From: an uncultured bacterium
GTDB lineage: Bacteria > Verrucomicrobiota > Lentisphaeria > Victivallales > UBA1829
Direction: 5' to 3'
DNA length: 64,000 bases
Assembly: GCA_902778895.1 (NCBI GenBank)
Contig: CACYZF010000005.1
Coordinates: 1-64,000, forward strand
Part shown: in pieces, positions 17,867-28,345 of the stretch
Position numbering within the stretch: the stretch's first letter is position 1
Layout: each line of letters opens with the position of its first letter
Position numbers and translations under genes: made by a program
Notes under the pieces: model-generated
Told to the model about the DNA's origin: nothing
Database searches by the model: none
The model's input: only the letters and a program-made list of their open reading frames with translations

Positions 17867-18922
17867 ATGTACAACGAAGTAGTCGACAAGCCATTGGTAT
17901 GCAGCTCTGCGCCCCGCAACCTAACACTTGATGTTTACAAGGGGGTGCTGATTGTCCTCGTGGTAATCCGACATACCCTCCAATTTTCCGTTTCTGATGA
18001 AGGCGGCATGATCACTAATTTTATTTGGGCGGTGCAAATGCCCGGGTTTATGTTGGTGGCGGGATACTTTGCGGCAAGGAGGATGGACGGTTGGAGTGCA
18101 ACTGGGAAGAGAATTCTGCTCTCTGCTCAACACTACGCTTTACCGTTCTTTAGCTGCTTTATCCTGATCGACTGCTTGTGTCGTGGCGGTTATGGAAGGA
18201 ATCCGATAACAGCGGTCACGACGCTTCTCACCCATGTTGATTGTGGCCTGTGGTTCCTATGGGTTGTGTTTGTCCTCTCTATTGTGACCACGCTGGCGAA
18301 CCTAACACTGACGAGCGGGAAAGGCAGGATTCTGAAGACGGCTACTGTGCTGATTACCTGTTTCGGATTGCTGGCTGGACTGGGGTTTTGTTTCGGCATC
18401 AAATTCCTCGGCATCAAGTTCATCCTCTATTACACCGTTTTTTATGGCTTCGGCTGGTTGCTGAGATGGACAGAGGATTGGTGGAAGCCCTGGTGGGCAA
18501 AGGTGAGCAATATAGCTGTTGCTGTCGCTTTGATCATCTTCCTGGCCATCGTCTTCAACTACGATCTTTACCATGCACCGGATAACTTGACCGGAATTGG
18601 CCTCCGCTGTATTGCCGGGTTCACCGGGAATCTCGTGTTGCTGTGGTGTTGCAGCAAGTATGAGGATAAGCTGGCTGGAATGAAGCTTGGTTGGATTGGG
18701 CTGTACACGCTGGAGATATACGCTTCCCACATATATGTCAGCAACCTGATGGAGATGAGAAGCGGATTCTTCACGGTAGCTGGTTTCGGAAACTTCGTAG
18801 CGTCATTGTTTCTGACAGTATTGTTTACGGTGATCATCATAGCGGTGTTTAAGAGCATTCCAGCAGCGGATTTCGTTTTCTATGGCAAGAAGGAGAAGAA
18901 GGTGGAGCAGACTGCGGAGTAA
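17867..18922 (+). CDS. acyltransferase family 3 membrane protein
   Basis: A 351-residue protein with about 10 helices. LDVYKGVLIVLVVIRHTLQF near residue 24 matches the acyltransferase-3 opening, in which the His after the first helix is catalytic; the R-x10-H spacing is present. It probably O-acetylates or otherwise acylates the glycan or its precursor in the membrane. The C-terminal tail is charged (KKEKKVEQTAE). It lies between a broken small gene and the FGE-fold gene, in the less AT-rich end of locus 1. A role in locus 1 is inferred only from position. Confidence 0.75.
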   Translation: MYNEVVDKPLVCSSAPRNLTLDVYKGVLIVLVVIRHTLQFSVSDEGGMITNFIWAVQMPGFMLVAGYFAARRMDGWSATGKRILLSAQHYALPFFSCFILIDCLCRGGYGRNPITAVTTLLTHVDCGLWFLWVVFVLSIVTTLANLTLTSGKGRILKTATVLITCFGLLAGLGFCFGIKFLGIKFILYYTVFYGFGWLLRWTEDWWKPWWAKVSNIAVAVALIIFLAIVFNYDLYHAPDNLTGIGLRCIAGFTGNLVLLWCCSKYEDKLAGMKLGWIGLYTLEIYASHIYVSNLMEMRSGFFTVAGFGNFVASLFLTVLFTVIIIAVFKSIPAADFVFYGKKEKKVEQTAE

Positions 18923-18977
18923 AGGATGGTACTCTATGATTCTGCCGGACAGTAGTGATATCCAAGGATATTGACAA

Positions 18978-20114
18978 ATGAAACAACTAATCGCTCCTGT
19001 TGCAATAATTGTTATCCTGATTGTTTTCTTCGTCATTGTTGACCGCAAGGAATTCAGTCGCCATGATAATGTTCAGATGGTTCAAAATGAGCCATCCGCT
19101 ACCAACAGGAAACCAACAGTCTCTGTTCCTGAAGCGAAGCCGATAACCGAAGTGAAGCCCGCCGAAACAAAGCCTGTCGCGGAATCTGAGTCGATTGTTG
19201 CAACTAAGCCTGTCGCCAAAGCAAAGCCCGTGACAGAAAAGCAAACCGTTAAGCCTGCCGAACCCAAGCCTGTGGCACAGACAAAGTCGAAAGAGAAACT
19301 CCTGCCCACCGCTGTGCCCGTCGTGAGTGCGGAAGAGGCGAAGAAGCTGAATGCAGAAGCGGAGATGATTAGAGCTGAACCTGAGAAGATTACGCGAAAT
19401 GATGCGATGGAGTTCAGTCTTGCCAATGGCGTAACTTTGGACATGGTAATAATTGAGGGGGGGACATTTACGATGGGCGATGCCTCAGGTGTTGAGGACG
19501 AAACCCCACATCGGGTTATCATCACAAAGGATTACTACTTGGGAAAGACGGAGGTAACACAGGCGCAGTGGAGAGCGGTGATGGGCAATGATCCATCGCA
19601 CTTCGAAGGCGACAATCGGCCAATGGAAAACGTCTCGTGGAATGATGCGATGGAGTTTTGTGATAAACTGAATAGTATGGGCAAAGCACCGAAAGGGTAT
19701 AAGTTTACGTTGCCGACAGAGGCGCAATGGGAGTATGCGGCACGTGGCGGCAAGGGTAGTCGTGGCTACAAATACAGCGGCAGTAACGATATCGGTGATG
19801 TAGCGTGGTATGGGTATGAGGATAACTCCGGCCGTAAAACTCATGAAGTTGCGATGAAGAAGCCGAATGAATTGGGGATATACGATATGAGTGGCAACGT
19901 GTGGGAATGGTGTTTGGATTGGTACGGGGCGTACCATGGTGATGCAGTAGATCCGCAGGGGGCGTCCAGTTCGCTCAGATCGCATCGCGTATTCCGTGGC
20001 GGCAGCTGGGGCGACGGCGCCAGAATGTGCCGTTCGGCATACCGGGGCAGCATCGTCCCCGGCTACCGAAGCAGCATCCTCGGCTTCCGCCTCGCCCTTG
20101 TCCCAGGACAATGA
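18978..20114 (+). CDS. FGE/SUMF1-fold protein with N-terminal anchor and DGR-like variable C-terminus
   Basis: A 378-residue protein. Residues 1-20 form one hydrophobic anchor, about 30-125 is a Lys/Pro/Ala/Glu-rich stalk with repeats such as AKPVAEKP-like units, and about 150-378 is the formylglycine-generating-enzyme fold: GGTFTMGD, GKTEVTQAQWRAVMG, LPTEAQWEYAARGG, NVWEWCLDWYG, and RGGSW near the end. This C-type-lectin-like fold is the common scaffold of DGR target proteins, and the last 43 codons have the features of a variable region (separate entry). It is probably a surface-exposed ligand-binding protein rather than an enzyme. The start has AAGGAT upstream. No reverse transcriptase is in the window. 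Confidence 0.75.
   Translation: MKQLIAPVAIIVILIVFFVIVDRKEFSRHDNVQMVQNEPSATNRKPTVSVPEAKPITEVKPAETKPVAESESIVATKPVAKAKPVTEKQTVKPAEPKPVAQTKSKEKLLPTAVPVVSAEEAKKLNAEAEMIRAEPEKITRNDAMEFSLANGVTLDMVIIEGGTFTMGDASGVEDETPHRVIITKDYYLGKTEVTQAQWRAVMGNDPSHFEGDNRPMENVSWNDAMEFCDKLNSMGKAPKGYKFTLPTEAQWEYAARGGKGSRGYKYSGSNDIGDVAWYGYEDNSGRKTHEVAMKKPNELGIYDMSGNVWEWCLDWYGAYHGDAVDPQGASSSLRSHRVFRGGSWGDGARMCRSAYRGSIVPGYRSSILGFRLALVPGQ
19983..20111 (+). other. putative diversity-generating-retroelement variable region
   Basis: This is the 3-prime end of the FGE-fold gene, with the constant frame RVxRGGSW...ARxCRSAxR...PxxR...LGFRLAL seen in known DGR targets. Thirteen codons at the putative variable places (20010, 20013, 20016, 20040, 20046, 20049, 20052, 20055, 20061, 20064, 20070, 20073, 20076) read GGC, GAC, GGC, TAC, GGC, AGC, ATC, GTC, GGC, TAC, AGC, AGC, ATC. 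All end in C, as expected if an AAC template was mutated at its two adenines. Constant codons between them end in A, G, T or C. The region is also GC-richer than the rest of the gene. No template repeat is seen in the window. Confidence 0.6.
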
Positions 20115-20421
20115 CGTGATCATTTCGCCGTCCTTGGCATTGGATCTTCGGCAATGTTAGGATGAACAGTCTAATCGGGTTTCCGCCTTTTCGGATTTAC
20201 AGTAAAAAAAACTCGGACAAACAGGATTCCACGCTTTTTTCAGAAAGATATCGTGGAACAAACTTGAAAATCTGCTGGAAGATGCTATAGTAATACATTG
20301 TCGGGTCACCTGCGCTCACGTTAAAGACGTTAGACTCATTTAATATGACGCAAGAGTCGACGTTGTCAATCATAACCCCCTTTTTTTCTGGACAGTAGTG
20401 ACATATTTTAGGAGATCAAAC
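20115..20421. other. intergenic region after the FGE-fold gene
   Basis: A 307-base gap without a gene. It follows the putative variable region and could contain the homing signal expected at the end of such a region, but none can be named. It holds the internal CTGGACAGTAGTG repeat at 20388-20400. A ribosome site (AGGAG, about 20410-20414) serves the next gene. Confidence 0.4.
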
Positions 20422-21765
20422 ATGTCATACAAAAACAACCTCACAAGTAGGGAAGTCTTTTCTTGTCGTTTCCTTCAAAGACTTATTCTGTTTTGTGCAA
20501 TTGTAATGCCCTGTGTTAGTTTTGCACAAAATGGAGAAAATGACTCTGGTATTGATGCGACAGAAAATAAACTTCTTAATCAGTTCATTCAATCAAAAGG
20601 GAATAGTATTATTACGTTTGATGCATCAAATATTAAACAGTTTTGGATTGACAATTCTGTTGTCGCAAGAAAGGATTGTATTGAGCTTTTCTTGAAAAAT
20701 GGATCCAGTATCCCGCTTAAGTTGCAACTGGCTAACGTTAGTGGAGCTCAAGACTGCAAGATTGAAGTAATCACGGAAATGCCTGATATTGCATTTGCAG
20801 TATCAAATATGAGAATGAAACAAATCTCCTCTTCCTTCCAGGAAAACAAATTTTTGAATTATGATGTGTTGGCTTCTTCCTTCTCTTTGGAAGATACTCT
20901 TATAGCTCATACTCCTCGATATAATTTTTGTTTTCTGCTGAATTTTAATGCCCGCAATTGTGAATCAATTAAAATAAAAGCAATAGTCTTATCCTTTTCT
21001 GACAGTAAAAATGTTATCTCGACACCATCCGGGACATTTAATCTTACACGAGAAGACCTTTTCATAAACAGAGGAGTGTTAGAAAAAGAGGATCAAAATA
21101 ATTCCTTTTCAGTTACAGGAACAAGTAGTTATTTTTATTCAAAAAAGAGTTTTTTCGTGGCAGATCAAGAATTTACTGTTTCCGTTAAAATCAAAAATGC
21201 AGGAAAAAGTGCAACAAGAGTGCACGTAGGATATATGGTGTATTCAGATAAACATGAATTAATTGATTCAGGCTCTTATCCATACAAAGATATAAACAAA
21301 GTACTGAATGTTATTTCTTCAGAAAAAGGAGGCAAATCCTTTATTGTTGACTCATATCCGGAATGGGCAAAAGGATGTCATGTCTCCTTGAATGCAAAAG
21401 AAGATCTGTCGGACATTCCGAGTTTGTCTTTTTTAGATGGAGAAATTGAAGATGTTAAAGAATTAAATGATGGAAGAGCTGAAATAATAATGAACAGTCC
21501 AGTTAGCGATGTATTAAAGCACGGAGATAAGATAAGGATTAACAAAAGTTTTTGGAACTTTATTTTATCGGGGGTAAAGGATCTTAAATCTGGAGAAGAA
21601 GAAGTCTTTTCCCATACAATAAAAAAAGACAATAGTTTTCTTCGGAATTCAAAGGAGGCTTTCTCTCGTGGCGTTTTTTATTTTAGACCAGTGATTATTT
21701 CGAATTCTTTGGATTCCAAAGAAGATAATACGATTCAAATCTCTGATTACACTGTTCAGTATTGA
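20422..21765 (+). CDS. secreted protein of unknown family, copy 1
   Basis: A 447-residue protein with a signal peptide: basic start, hydrophobic LILFCAIVMPCVSFAQ and a likely cleavage after VSFA. The start at 20422 is chosen because AGGAG lies 7 bases upstream; a GTG at 20398 is in frame but has no site. The mature part is predicted beta-rich, without motifs I recognise. It is paralogous to 60337-61668: shared LLNQFIQSKG/LLEQYIQSQG, FDASNIKQFW/FDASNVKQFW and a short C-terminal (I/V)(S/F)(D/N)(Y/F)xxxxY end. Both lie at the downstream end of a polysaccharide locus, so a role in glycan export or anchoring is possible but not shown. Confidence 0.6.
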   Translation: MSYKNNLTSREVFSCRFLQRLILFCAIVMPCVSFAQNGENDSGIDATENKLLNQFIQSKGNSIITFDASNIKQFWIDNSVVARKDCIELFLKNGSSIPLKLQLANVSGAQDCKIEVITEMPDIAFAVSNMRMKQISSSFQENKFLNYDVLASSFSLEDTLIAHTPRYNFCFLLNFNARNCESIKIKAIVLSFSDSKNVISTPSGTFNLTREDLFINRGVLEKEDQNNSFSVTGTSSYFYSKKSFFVADQEFTVSVKIKNAGKSATRVHVGYMVYSDKHELIDSGSYPYKDINKVLNVISSEKGGKSFIVDSYPEWAKGCHVSLNAKEDLSDIPSLSFLDGEIEDVKELNDGRAEIIMNSPVSDVLKHGDKIRINKSFWNFILSGVKDLKSGEEEVFSHTIKKDNSFLRNSKEAFSRGVFYFRPVIISNSLDSKEDNTIQISDYTVQY

Positions 21766-21985
21766 GAAAATCAGCACTACTGTCCGGCTAAGACATAATG
21801 CAACTATTTGCAAAGGATCGAGTTACTCTGGAACATTCCGATCGGGGGTTCGGGAGTTTCGGCGCTTGATGCGAGCTGACGAGCTTCTTCTGGCTTTTTG
21901 TTGGTCCTTCTTCAGGTTTTCTTCTGACTTCAGTTTATGAAATAGTATTCTTCTGCTCCATTTTTTCCATCTGATTTCACTTGAG

Positions 21986-22020
21986 ACCATCCTTCCCCAA
22001 AAAGGATGGTTTCTTTTTTA
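21986..22020 (+). terminator. Rho-independent terminator
   Basis: ACCATCCTT, a short loop and AAGGATGGT are followed by TTCTTTTTT. It lies in the 495-base gap after the secreted-protein gene and closes locus 1. The rest of 21766-22260 has no gene; it holds the right-hand 14-bp repeat and the 22141-22198 repeat. Confidence 0.85.
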
Positions 22021-22140
22021 CACCTTTAAGTTTATAGCAAATGCGCGTGGGAAGTCAGGAAACTCTGTCTTCAAGTCTTGGATTGAACATCAAATTCTCT
22101 TCCACGCCCATCACTTGGTCGGGCAAATAGTCAGCAAGCC

Positions 22141-22198
22141 GGAAGAAATCCCCGAAAAAGATTCTCTTCCTGCTTGCTTTTTCGCTTGCGCGGGTGTA
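22141..22198 (+). repeat. hairpin repeat (copy 1), terminator-like
   Basis: GGAAGAAATC pairs with GATTCTCTTCC around a GAAAAA loop, followed by a T-rich stretch and CGGGTGTA. A copy with about 10 differences lies at 36885-36942. In both places it sits about 60-80 bases upstream of a gene for an exported protein, so it may be a terminator of an upstream transcript or a dispersed palindromic element. Confidence 0.5.
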
Positions 22199-22260
22199 TG
22201 TTCATCATACGCAAAGATGTTCATCAATCTTTTTCCCTTAACCTCAACAAAGGAGTTCTC

Positions 22261-23652
22261 ATGAATCGTTATATGCAATTGACCGTGATGACCTGCTCAA
22301 TTCTTGCAGGGATCATCTTCCTCGCAACTTCACTCTCTGCACAGGCCCCGGTCGGCGGCGCACCTGCCGGCGGCGTACCTGCCGGCGGCGCTCCCGCGAT
22401 GGGCGGCATGGGCGGTATGCCCGGCGGCATGGGTGGCTTTGGCGGCGGTGCTCCCGCTGGTGGTATGGGCGGCTTCGGCGGCATGGGCGGTCAGCGTCCG
22501 GCTGGCGGTGCTCCCGGCGCTGGCGCGGCTCCTGCCGGTGGTATGGGCGGCTTTGGCGGCATGGGCGGTCAGCGTCCGGCCGGCGGTCCCGGCGCTGGTG
22601 TGGCACCTGCCGGTGGCATGGGCGGTTTCGGAGGCTTCGGCGGCGGCCAGGGCGGCATGCCCCGTATGGGCGGCTTTGGCGGCGGCCAAGGCGGAATGCC
22701 CCGTATGGGCGGCATGGGTGGCGGCCAGCCGCGTGAAGTGAAGCCCGAAAAGAGAGAAAAGATGGAGTCCATCGCCTCTACCCGGACTGAGTTCCCGGAG
22801 AATAAGTTCAAGGATATGCCGCAGGAGTATACCAGACCCAACGAGAAAGCAGGCAAGATCGTGTCCTTCAAGTATAAGACGCGTGATAATAAGACCGCCG
22901 GCAGTGCGGAGTTTGAAAAGACCTGTCTTGTCTATCTCCCCTACGGGTATGATGAAAAAGACACTAAAACGCAATACAACATCCTGTATCTGATGCATGG
23001 CGCAGGCGGAAATGAATCGACTTTCTTCCGTGGAGAGGGGCAGAATACTCCGCTTAAAAATACGTTCGACAACATGATTGCCAAGGGAGATATCAAGCCT
23101 CTCATCGTTGTTACGCCGACCCTCGGCAACGTAGACGCCCTTGATTTTCACTCTGAACTCGTCAAGGACCTGATTCCCGCAGTGGAAAAGCAGTATCACA
23201 CCTACGCAAAGGATGTCACAGCGGAAGGAATTCATGCTTCAAAATGGCATCGCGCTTTCGGCGGGTTCTCGCTGGGCGGCGTCACGACGTGGGCGGTTTT
23301 CGATCACTGCATCGATCAGATCGGCTGCTACATCCCGATCAGCGGCGACAGCTGGATCGCAGGACAGTTCCAAGGTGCAGGAGCGGCCAAATACCTTGCG
23401 GAAACCTTCACCCAGACCGGCTACAAGCCCACGGATTTCCGCGTCTACTCCGGCTGCGGCAGCACCAGTGATATGGCAAACCGGAACCTGACTCCCCAGA
23501 TCGATGCGATGAAGAATTATCCCGATATCTTCAAGTATTGCGATAACTTCAAAGACGGCAACCTTTATCTGGCTATCTCCGAAAAGAGCGGGCATGACAA
23601 TACCACCATCATGAACACTCTTTACAACGGCCTCCCGAAAATGTTCGAGTGA
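22261..23652 (+). CDS. secreted CE1-type esterase with Gly-rich linker
   Basis: A 463-residue protein. A signal peptide ends in SLSAQA (about residue 29). Residues about 30-160 are low-complexity Gly/Ala/Pro/Met with tandem GGMGGFGGMGGQRPAGG-type units. The rest is an alpha/beta-hydrolase of the esterase-D/feruloyl-esterase family: YLMHGAGGNEST (oxyanion region), AFGGFSLGGVTT with the nucleophile Ser, and EKSGHDNTT with the catalytic His. It likely removes acyl or feruloyl groups from plant polysaccharide outside the cytoplasm. The start at 22261 is chosen for the AAAGGAG site and for the signal peptide; the frame opens 29 codons earlier. A strong terminator follows the gene. Confidence 0.8.
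   Translation: MNRYMQLTVMTCSILAGIIFLATSLSAQAPVGGAPAGGVPAGGAPAMGGMGGMPGGMGGFGGGAPAGGMGGFGGMGGQRPAGGAPGAGAAPAGGMGGFGGMGGQRPAGGPGAGVAPAGGMGGFGGFGGGQGGMPRMGGFGGGQGGMPRMGGMGGGQPREVKPEKREKMESIASTRTEFPENKFKDMPQEYTRPNEKAGKIVSFKYKTRDNKTAGSAEFEKTCLVYLPYGYDEKDTKTQYNILYLMHGAGGNESTFFRGEGQNTPLKNTFDNMIAKGDIKPLIVVTPTLGNVDALDFHSELVKDLIPAVEKQYHTYAKDVTAEGIHASKWHRAFGGFSLGGVTTWAVFDHCIDQIGCYIPISGDSWIAGQFQGAGAAKYLAETFTQTGYKPTDFRVYSGCGSTSDMANRNLTPQIDAMKNYPDIFKYCDNFKDGNLYLAISEKSGHDNTTIMNTLYNGLPKMFE
22354..22735 (+). repeat. tandem GC-rich repeats encoding Gly-rich linker
   Basis: Two imperfect units of about 75 bases (from about 22459 and 22537) encode GGMGGFGGMGGQRPAGG, followed by two 36-base-spaced units encoding GGQGGMPRMGG. 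Such direct repeats can change copy number by slippage, altering linker length without shifting the frame. Confidence 0.7.
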
Positions 23653-23712
23653 CCACAGTTCATCGGGCGCGGAATGGAATGAGTCCGCGCTCGGGAACAA
23701 GAGAACGAATTC

Positions 23713-23748
23713 GCGTCATCGGAGCACAGGTTCCGATGACGCTTTTTT
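23713..23748 (+). terminator. Rho-independent terminator
   Basis: GCGTCATCGGA (23713-23723) pairs with TCCGATGACGC (23732-23742) and is followed by six T. It ends the transcript of the Gly-rich esterase and faces the convergent cysK gene. Confidence 0.9.
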
Positions 23749-23811
23749 CTGTCATGAGGCGAGGGAAGGCTTCCCTTCCTCCCTCCTTTTATGGGGAATC
23801 CATCCGGGAAA

Positions 23812-24738
23812 TCAAATCAGGGATGTGCTGAAATAGCGTTCCATCCTGTCGGGAAGCACGGTGGCGACAACCTTGTCCGCGCCAACTTTCTCAAGCATTT
23901 TCTGCGCGGCAAAGATGTTGGCGCCGGAAGACGTACCGACCAGAAGTCCCTGCACGCGGGCCAGACTCCGCGCAGTGTCGATGGCATCCTCGTCGGACAC
24001 CTCCACGATGTCCGTGATGCAGTCCACATCCAGCACCTTCGGGATAAATCCGTCGCCGATCCCCTGAATCTGATGAAGCCCCGGCTCCTGTCCCAGAAGT
24101 ACGGAAACATTCTTGGGTTCAGCGGCACAGATTCTGCATTCGGGGTTCTGCTCCAGAATGTATTTTGCAATTCCCTGGAGGGTTCCGCCGCTCCCGATGC
24201 CGGACACGAACACGTCGATCTTCCTGCCGATCTGGCGGCAGAGTTCGACCGCCGTACTCCGGTAATGCGTCTCCGGGTTGGCGGGATTTTCAAACTGCTG
24301 CGGCATGAAGTATTCGTCTGACGAGGCCGCAAGGCGTTCCGCCTCCCGAACTGCTCCGGCGATGCTTTCCTCCGCCGGCGTGAGAACAAGCTCCGCCCCC
24401 AGCGCACGGATGATCTTCTTTCGTTCCTCGCTCATATTTTCCGGCATGACGATGATCACCCTGTAGCCCATCCGGGGACCGCAGAACGCCAGCCCGATCC
24501 CGGTGTTGCCGCTGGTAGGTTCGATAATCGTCATTCCTTTTTTCAGCAAGCCTTTTTCCTCGGCGGCGCGCAGCATCCCCAGGGCGATGCGATCCTTGAT
24601 GCTGCCGCCCGGATTCAGGAACTCGGCCTTGGCAAAAATGTTATATCCCGTTGATTCCTTCAGGGAAATCAGCGGGGTGTCGCCGATCAGGTCAATAACG
24701 CTTTCTGCATAACTGCCGACTTGTTTTTCCGATTTCAT
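23812..24738 (-). CDS. cysK: cysteine synthase A
   Basis: A 308-residue fold-type II PLP enzyme. NPGGSIKDR carries the PLP lysine (about 48), EPTSGNTGIG is the substrate loop, SGIGSGGTLQG binds the PLP phosphate, and GTSSGAN near the end contacts the pyridine nitrogen. It makes cysteine from O-acetylserine and sulfide in the cytoplasm. Length and all motifs are normal. It runs opposite to the Gly-rich esterase and is convergent with its terminator. The neighbouring reverse-strand esterase gene starts 985 bases upstream, so cysK may be transcribed with it or from its own promoter. Confidence 0.95.
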   Translation of the reverse strand: MKSEKQVGSYAESVIDLIGDTPLISLKESTGYNIFAKAEFLNPGGSIKDRIALGMLRAAEEKGLLKKGMTIIEPTSGNTGIGLAFCGPRMGYRVIIVMPENMSEERKKIIRALGAELVLTPAEESIAGAVREAERLAASSDEYFMPQQFENPANPETHYRSTAVELCRQIGRKIDVFVSGIGSGGTLQGIAKYILEQNPECRICAAEPKNVSVLLGQEPGLHQIQGIGDGFIPKVLDVDCITDIVEVSDEDAIDTARSLARVQGLLVGTSSGANIFAAQKMLEKVGADKVVATVLPDRMERYFSTSLI

Positions 24739-24811
24739 TTGTTACATCCCTCTGAATTCCGGCGAGCATCCAGTCGTCGCCGCCGAGAATGCCGGTCTTT
24801 TGCGGTTCTTT

Positions 24812-25723
24812 TTATTGGAAAACGAGCTGGAAGAACTGATACAGATGGGGCTTTACGCTCGTCTCGTTATGGTCAGCGTTGGGCAGGTAGCTCCAGAGGT
24901 GCTTCACGCCGTTCGAGACCATGGTATTGTGGTATCCCACAGGCGTGTCGCGGACAGTGCGGTCGGACTGGCCGGCCGTGAGGAGGAAGAACCGCGGAGC
25001 GAAGCCCTCCTTGAACTTCATTTCGGCATCCTTCATCTGGCCGGGATGCGCAGCCGAATTCGCGAGCGGGGTGAGCCCGGGCGCGGGGCAGACGGCTCCG
25101 AGATACCCGAATTCCTCTGGCCTCTGGAACCCGATGAACATGGATTCGCGGCCGCCCATGGAGAATCCGGTGATGGCTGTGTTCATTCTGCCTTTTTTCA
25201 CCGAGAAGGTCTTTTCGATGTAGGGCTTCAGGTCGGTGAACAGGTCGTTGATGAAATTGTCGTAGGCCAGACTGTTTTCCAGGTTCATTCCGGTGCAGCG
25301 GGGAAGCTCTTTGCTGGTGAAGATGTATGGGCAGACCACAATCATTTCCTTCGCCTTGTTTTCGGCATAGAATTTAGTGAGCATCCTGGTGATGCCGAAT
25401 GCGTCGATCGTCATAGCATTTTCATCCCCGAAATATCCGTGGAGAACATAAACCACGGGGTATTGCTTCTCCGTGGTGTAGCCGGGCGGCAGCAGGACGT
25501 TCACGTTCGTATTGCGTCCGGCGGTCGTCGAGAAATACGTGCAGCGCTGGAATCTTCCGTAGGGGGTGATCCCCGAAAGGTCGCCGGGCATCTGTTCCGC
25601 CACGATCTTTTCCGCCCAGGCGTCATTTTTCGCCGGATCGAAAGACTCCGACGATGTCGTGGAACACGCCGTCATGGCTGCCATGCACAACAAAATGGTT
25701 GCTGCTGTCAGTAATTTCTTCAT
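24812..25723 (-). CDS. lipoprotein CE1-type esterase
   Basis: A 303-residue protein. The N-terminus MKKLLTAATILLCMAAMTAC has a lipobox with Cys20, so it is probably a membrane-anchored lipoprotein. The alpha/beta-hydrolase domain shows VVYVLHGYFGDEN, ITGFSMGGRES with the nucleophile Ser, and ADHNETS with the catalytic His. It belongs to the same broad esterase class as 22261 and 26733 but is clearly diverged. A role in deacylating plant-type polysaccharide is likely. It lies 92 bases after the pseudopilin gene on the same strand, so they may share a transcript. Confidence 0.8.
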   Translation of the reverse strand: MKKLLTAATILLCMAAMTACSTTSSESFDPAKNDAWAEKIVAEQMPGDLSGITPYGRFQRCTYFSTTAGRNTNVNVLLPPGYTTEKQYPVVYVLHGYFGDENAMTIDAFGITRMLTKFYAENKAKEMIVVCPYIFTSKELPRCTGMNLENSLAYDNFINDLFTDLKPYIEKTFSVKKGRMNTAITGFSMGGRESMFIGFQRPEEFGYLGAVCPAPGLTPLANSAAHPGQMKDAEMKFKEGFAPRFFLLTAGQSDRTVRDTPVGYHNTMVSNGVKHLWSYLPNADHNETSVKPHLYQFFQLVFQ

Positions 25724-25815
25724 GTCATACCTCCGCCCGTTCTGCCGTAACGAGCCGCTGTGTTGTTGGTGTGGTTTTGTATGGTGTTTGTCTGATTTCC
25801 GGAAACGGGGTGGTC

Positions 25816-26640
25816 CTATTTCTTGTGTGCCGGATCATCGGACCAGTCGCCGTATGCCTCCGTCGGTTCCGACTTGCCGGCGCTGGCGCGCTGGGACGGG
25901 GGGATTGTCGCAAGCCAGTTCTTGATCTCGACGTGGTTGTCGACATAGAGGAGCGGCGGCGACCCCTTGTGACGCCAGTTGTATCCGGCTCCGGAATAGC
26001 CCCATTCCCCTTCCGAATTGTCTGTGCCCGGACGGATGTGGAACACGCTTGTCTTGTCATGCTCCTCCTTGCTGCTGGCGAAGTCGTTCCCGTTCATGGT
26101 ATGCTTCGGCGTCCACCGGTCCGTCATGAGGATCAGGGACGAAGGGGTGCGGACATCGGAGAGGCGGGCCTTGACAAGCCGCTTGTCGCCGGACAGGATG
26201 TATCTGCAGTCGTCGTTCCGGGCATAGCTGACGGGGAGCCGGTTGTTTCCTGCTTCCGTGATGCCGTTGCTTCCATTGTGGGAGGGGTCGGACGGGCAGC
26301 GGAACACCTTGGTTGCGAGCGTATAGCCGATCTGATCCTTCTTGATGACATCGGCATTCGGGCCGGCGAGGACCTTGTTCGGATCGGCCCCGGCAGAGAC
26401 GGCGATCATGCCATACCAGTTTGTCCAGTCCCCGATGATCCTGTTGAAGGACAGCCGGTCGCTCATCGCATATTGCTGGATGTACATGCCGATGGATTTC
26501 TGGTTGTTGAGGCACCCTGCCTTGTGGGCCGTCTCCCGCGCGGATCTCAGCGCGGGGAGTAACAGCGCGGCCAGGATCGCGATGACTGCAATCACGATAA
26601 GAAGTTCTATCAACGTAAAGGATCGGGATGGATGTTTCAT
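25816..26640 (-). CDS. type II pseudopilin (prepilin N-terminal cleavage, H-X9-D tail)
   Basis: A 274-residue protein. The start at 26640 gives [20 protein letters not shown], a prepilin signal with Glu5 of the mature form; the longer frame upstream has no such start. A single hydrophobic helix is followed by a Cys-containing loop ([10 protein letters not shown]) and a globular domain ending [15 protein letters not shown], the H-X9-D motif of the DUF1559-like pseudopilins that are very abundant in Lentisphaerota and Planctomycetes. The function of these is not established; association with secretion or surface display is assumed. An AGAAAGAAG ribosome site precedes it. It is flanked by esterases on the same strand. 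Confidence 0.85.
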   Translation of the reverse strand: MKHPSRSFTLIELLIVIAVIAILAALLLPALRSARETAHKAGCLNNQKSIGMYIQQYAMSDRLSFNRIIGDWTNWYGMIAVSAGADPNKVLAGPNADVIKKDQIGYTLATKVFRCPSDPSHNGSNGITEAGNNRLPVSYARNDDCRYILSGDKRLVKARLSDVRTPSSLILMTDRWTPKHTMNGNDFASSKEEHDKTSVFHIRPGTDNSEGEWGYSGAGYNWRHKGSPPLLYVDNHVEIKNWLATIPPSQRASAGKSEPTEAYGDWSDDPAHKK

Positions 26641-26732
26641 TGTCGGACTTCTTTCTTTTTGATATTTGATATGGGTTTGGGGCGTTTCACAACGGTTCCC
26701 CGGGTAATCGTCCTGCGGCAAAGGCTGTGCCC

Positions 26733-28345
<1,613 letters not shown>

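Larger units (their letters stand above)
18944..21788. repeat. segment bounded by 14-bp inverted repeats
   Basis: GCCGGACAGTAGTG at 18944-18957 and its exact reverse complement CACTACTGTCCGGC at 21775-21788 bound a 2.8 kb stretch holding the FGE-fold gene and the secreted-protein gene. A third, direct copy, CTGGACAGTAGTG, sits between the two genes at 20388-20400, so 20388-21788 also forms an inverted-repeat-bounded unit of 1.4 kb around the secreted-protein gene. No transposase is inside. This may be a non-autonomous mobile cassette. Confidence 0.5.

Noticed and set aside
22354..22735. CRISPR-like array
   Set aside because: Repeats are in-frame coding units without unique spacers.
22330..23235. 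301-codon reverse frame rich in Ala/His/Thr opposite the Gly-rich esterase
   Set aside because: It is the mirror of the GC-rich tandem repeats; composition is explained by the sense gene.
24800..25714. 304-codon forward frame opposite the lipoprotein esterase
   Set aside because: Shadow of the sense gene, which has a lipobox and a GxSxG motif.
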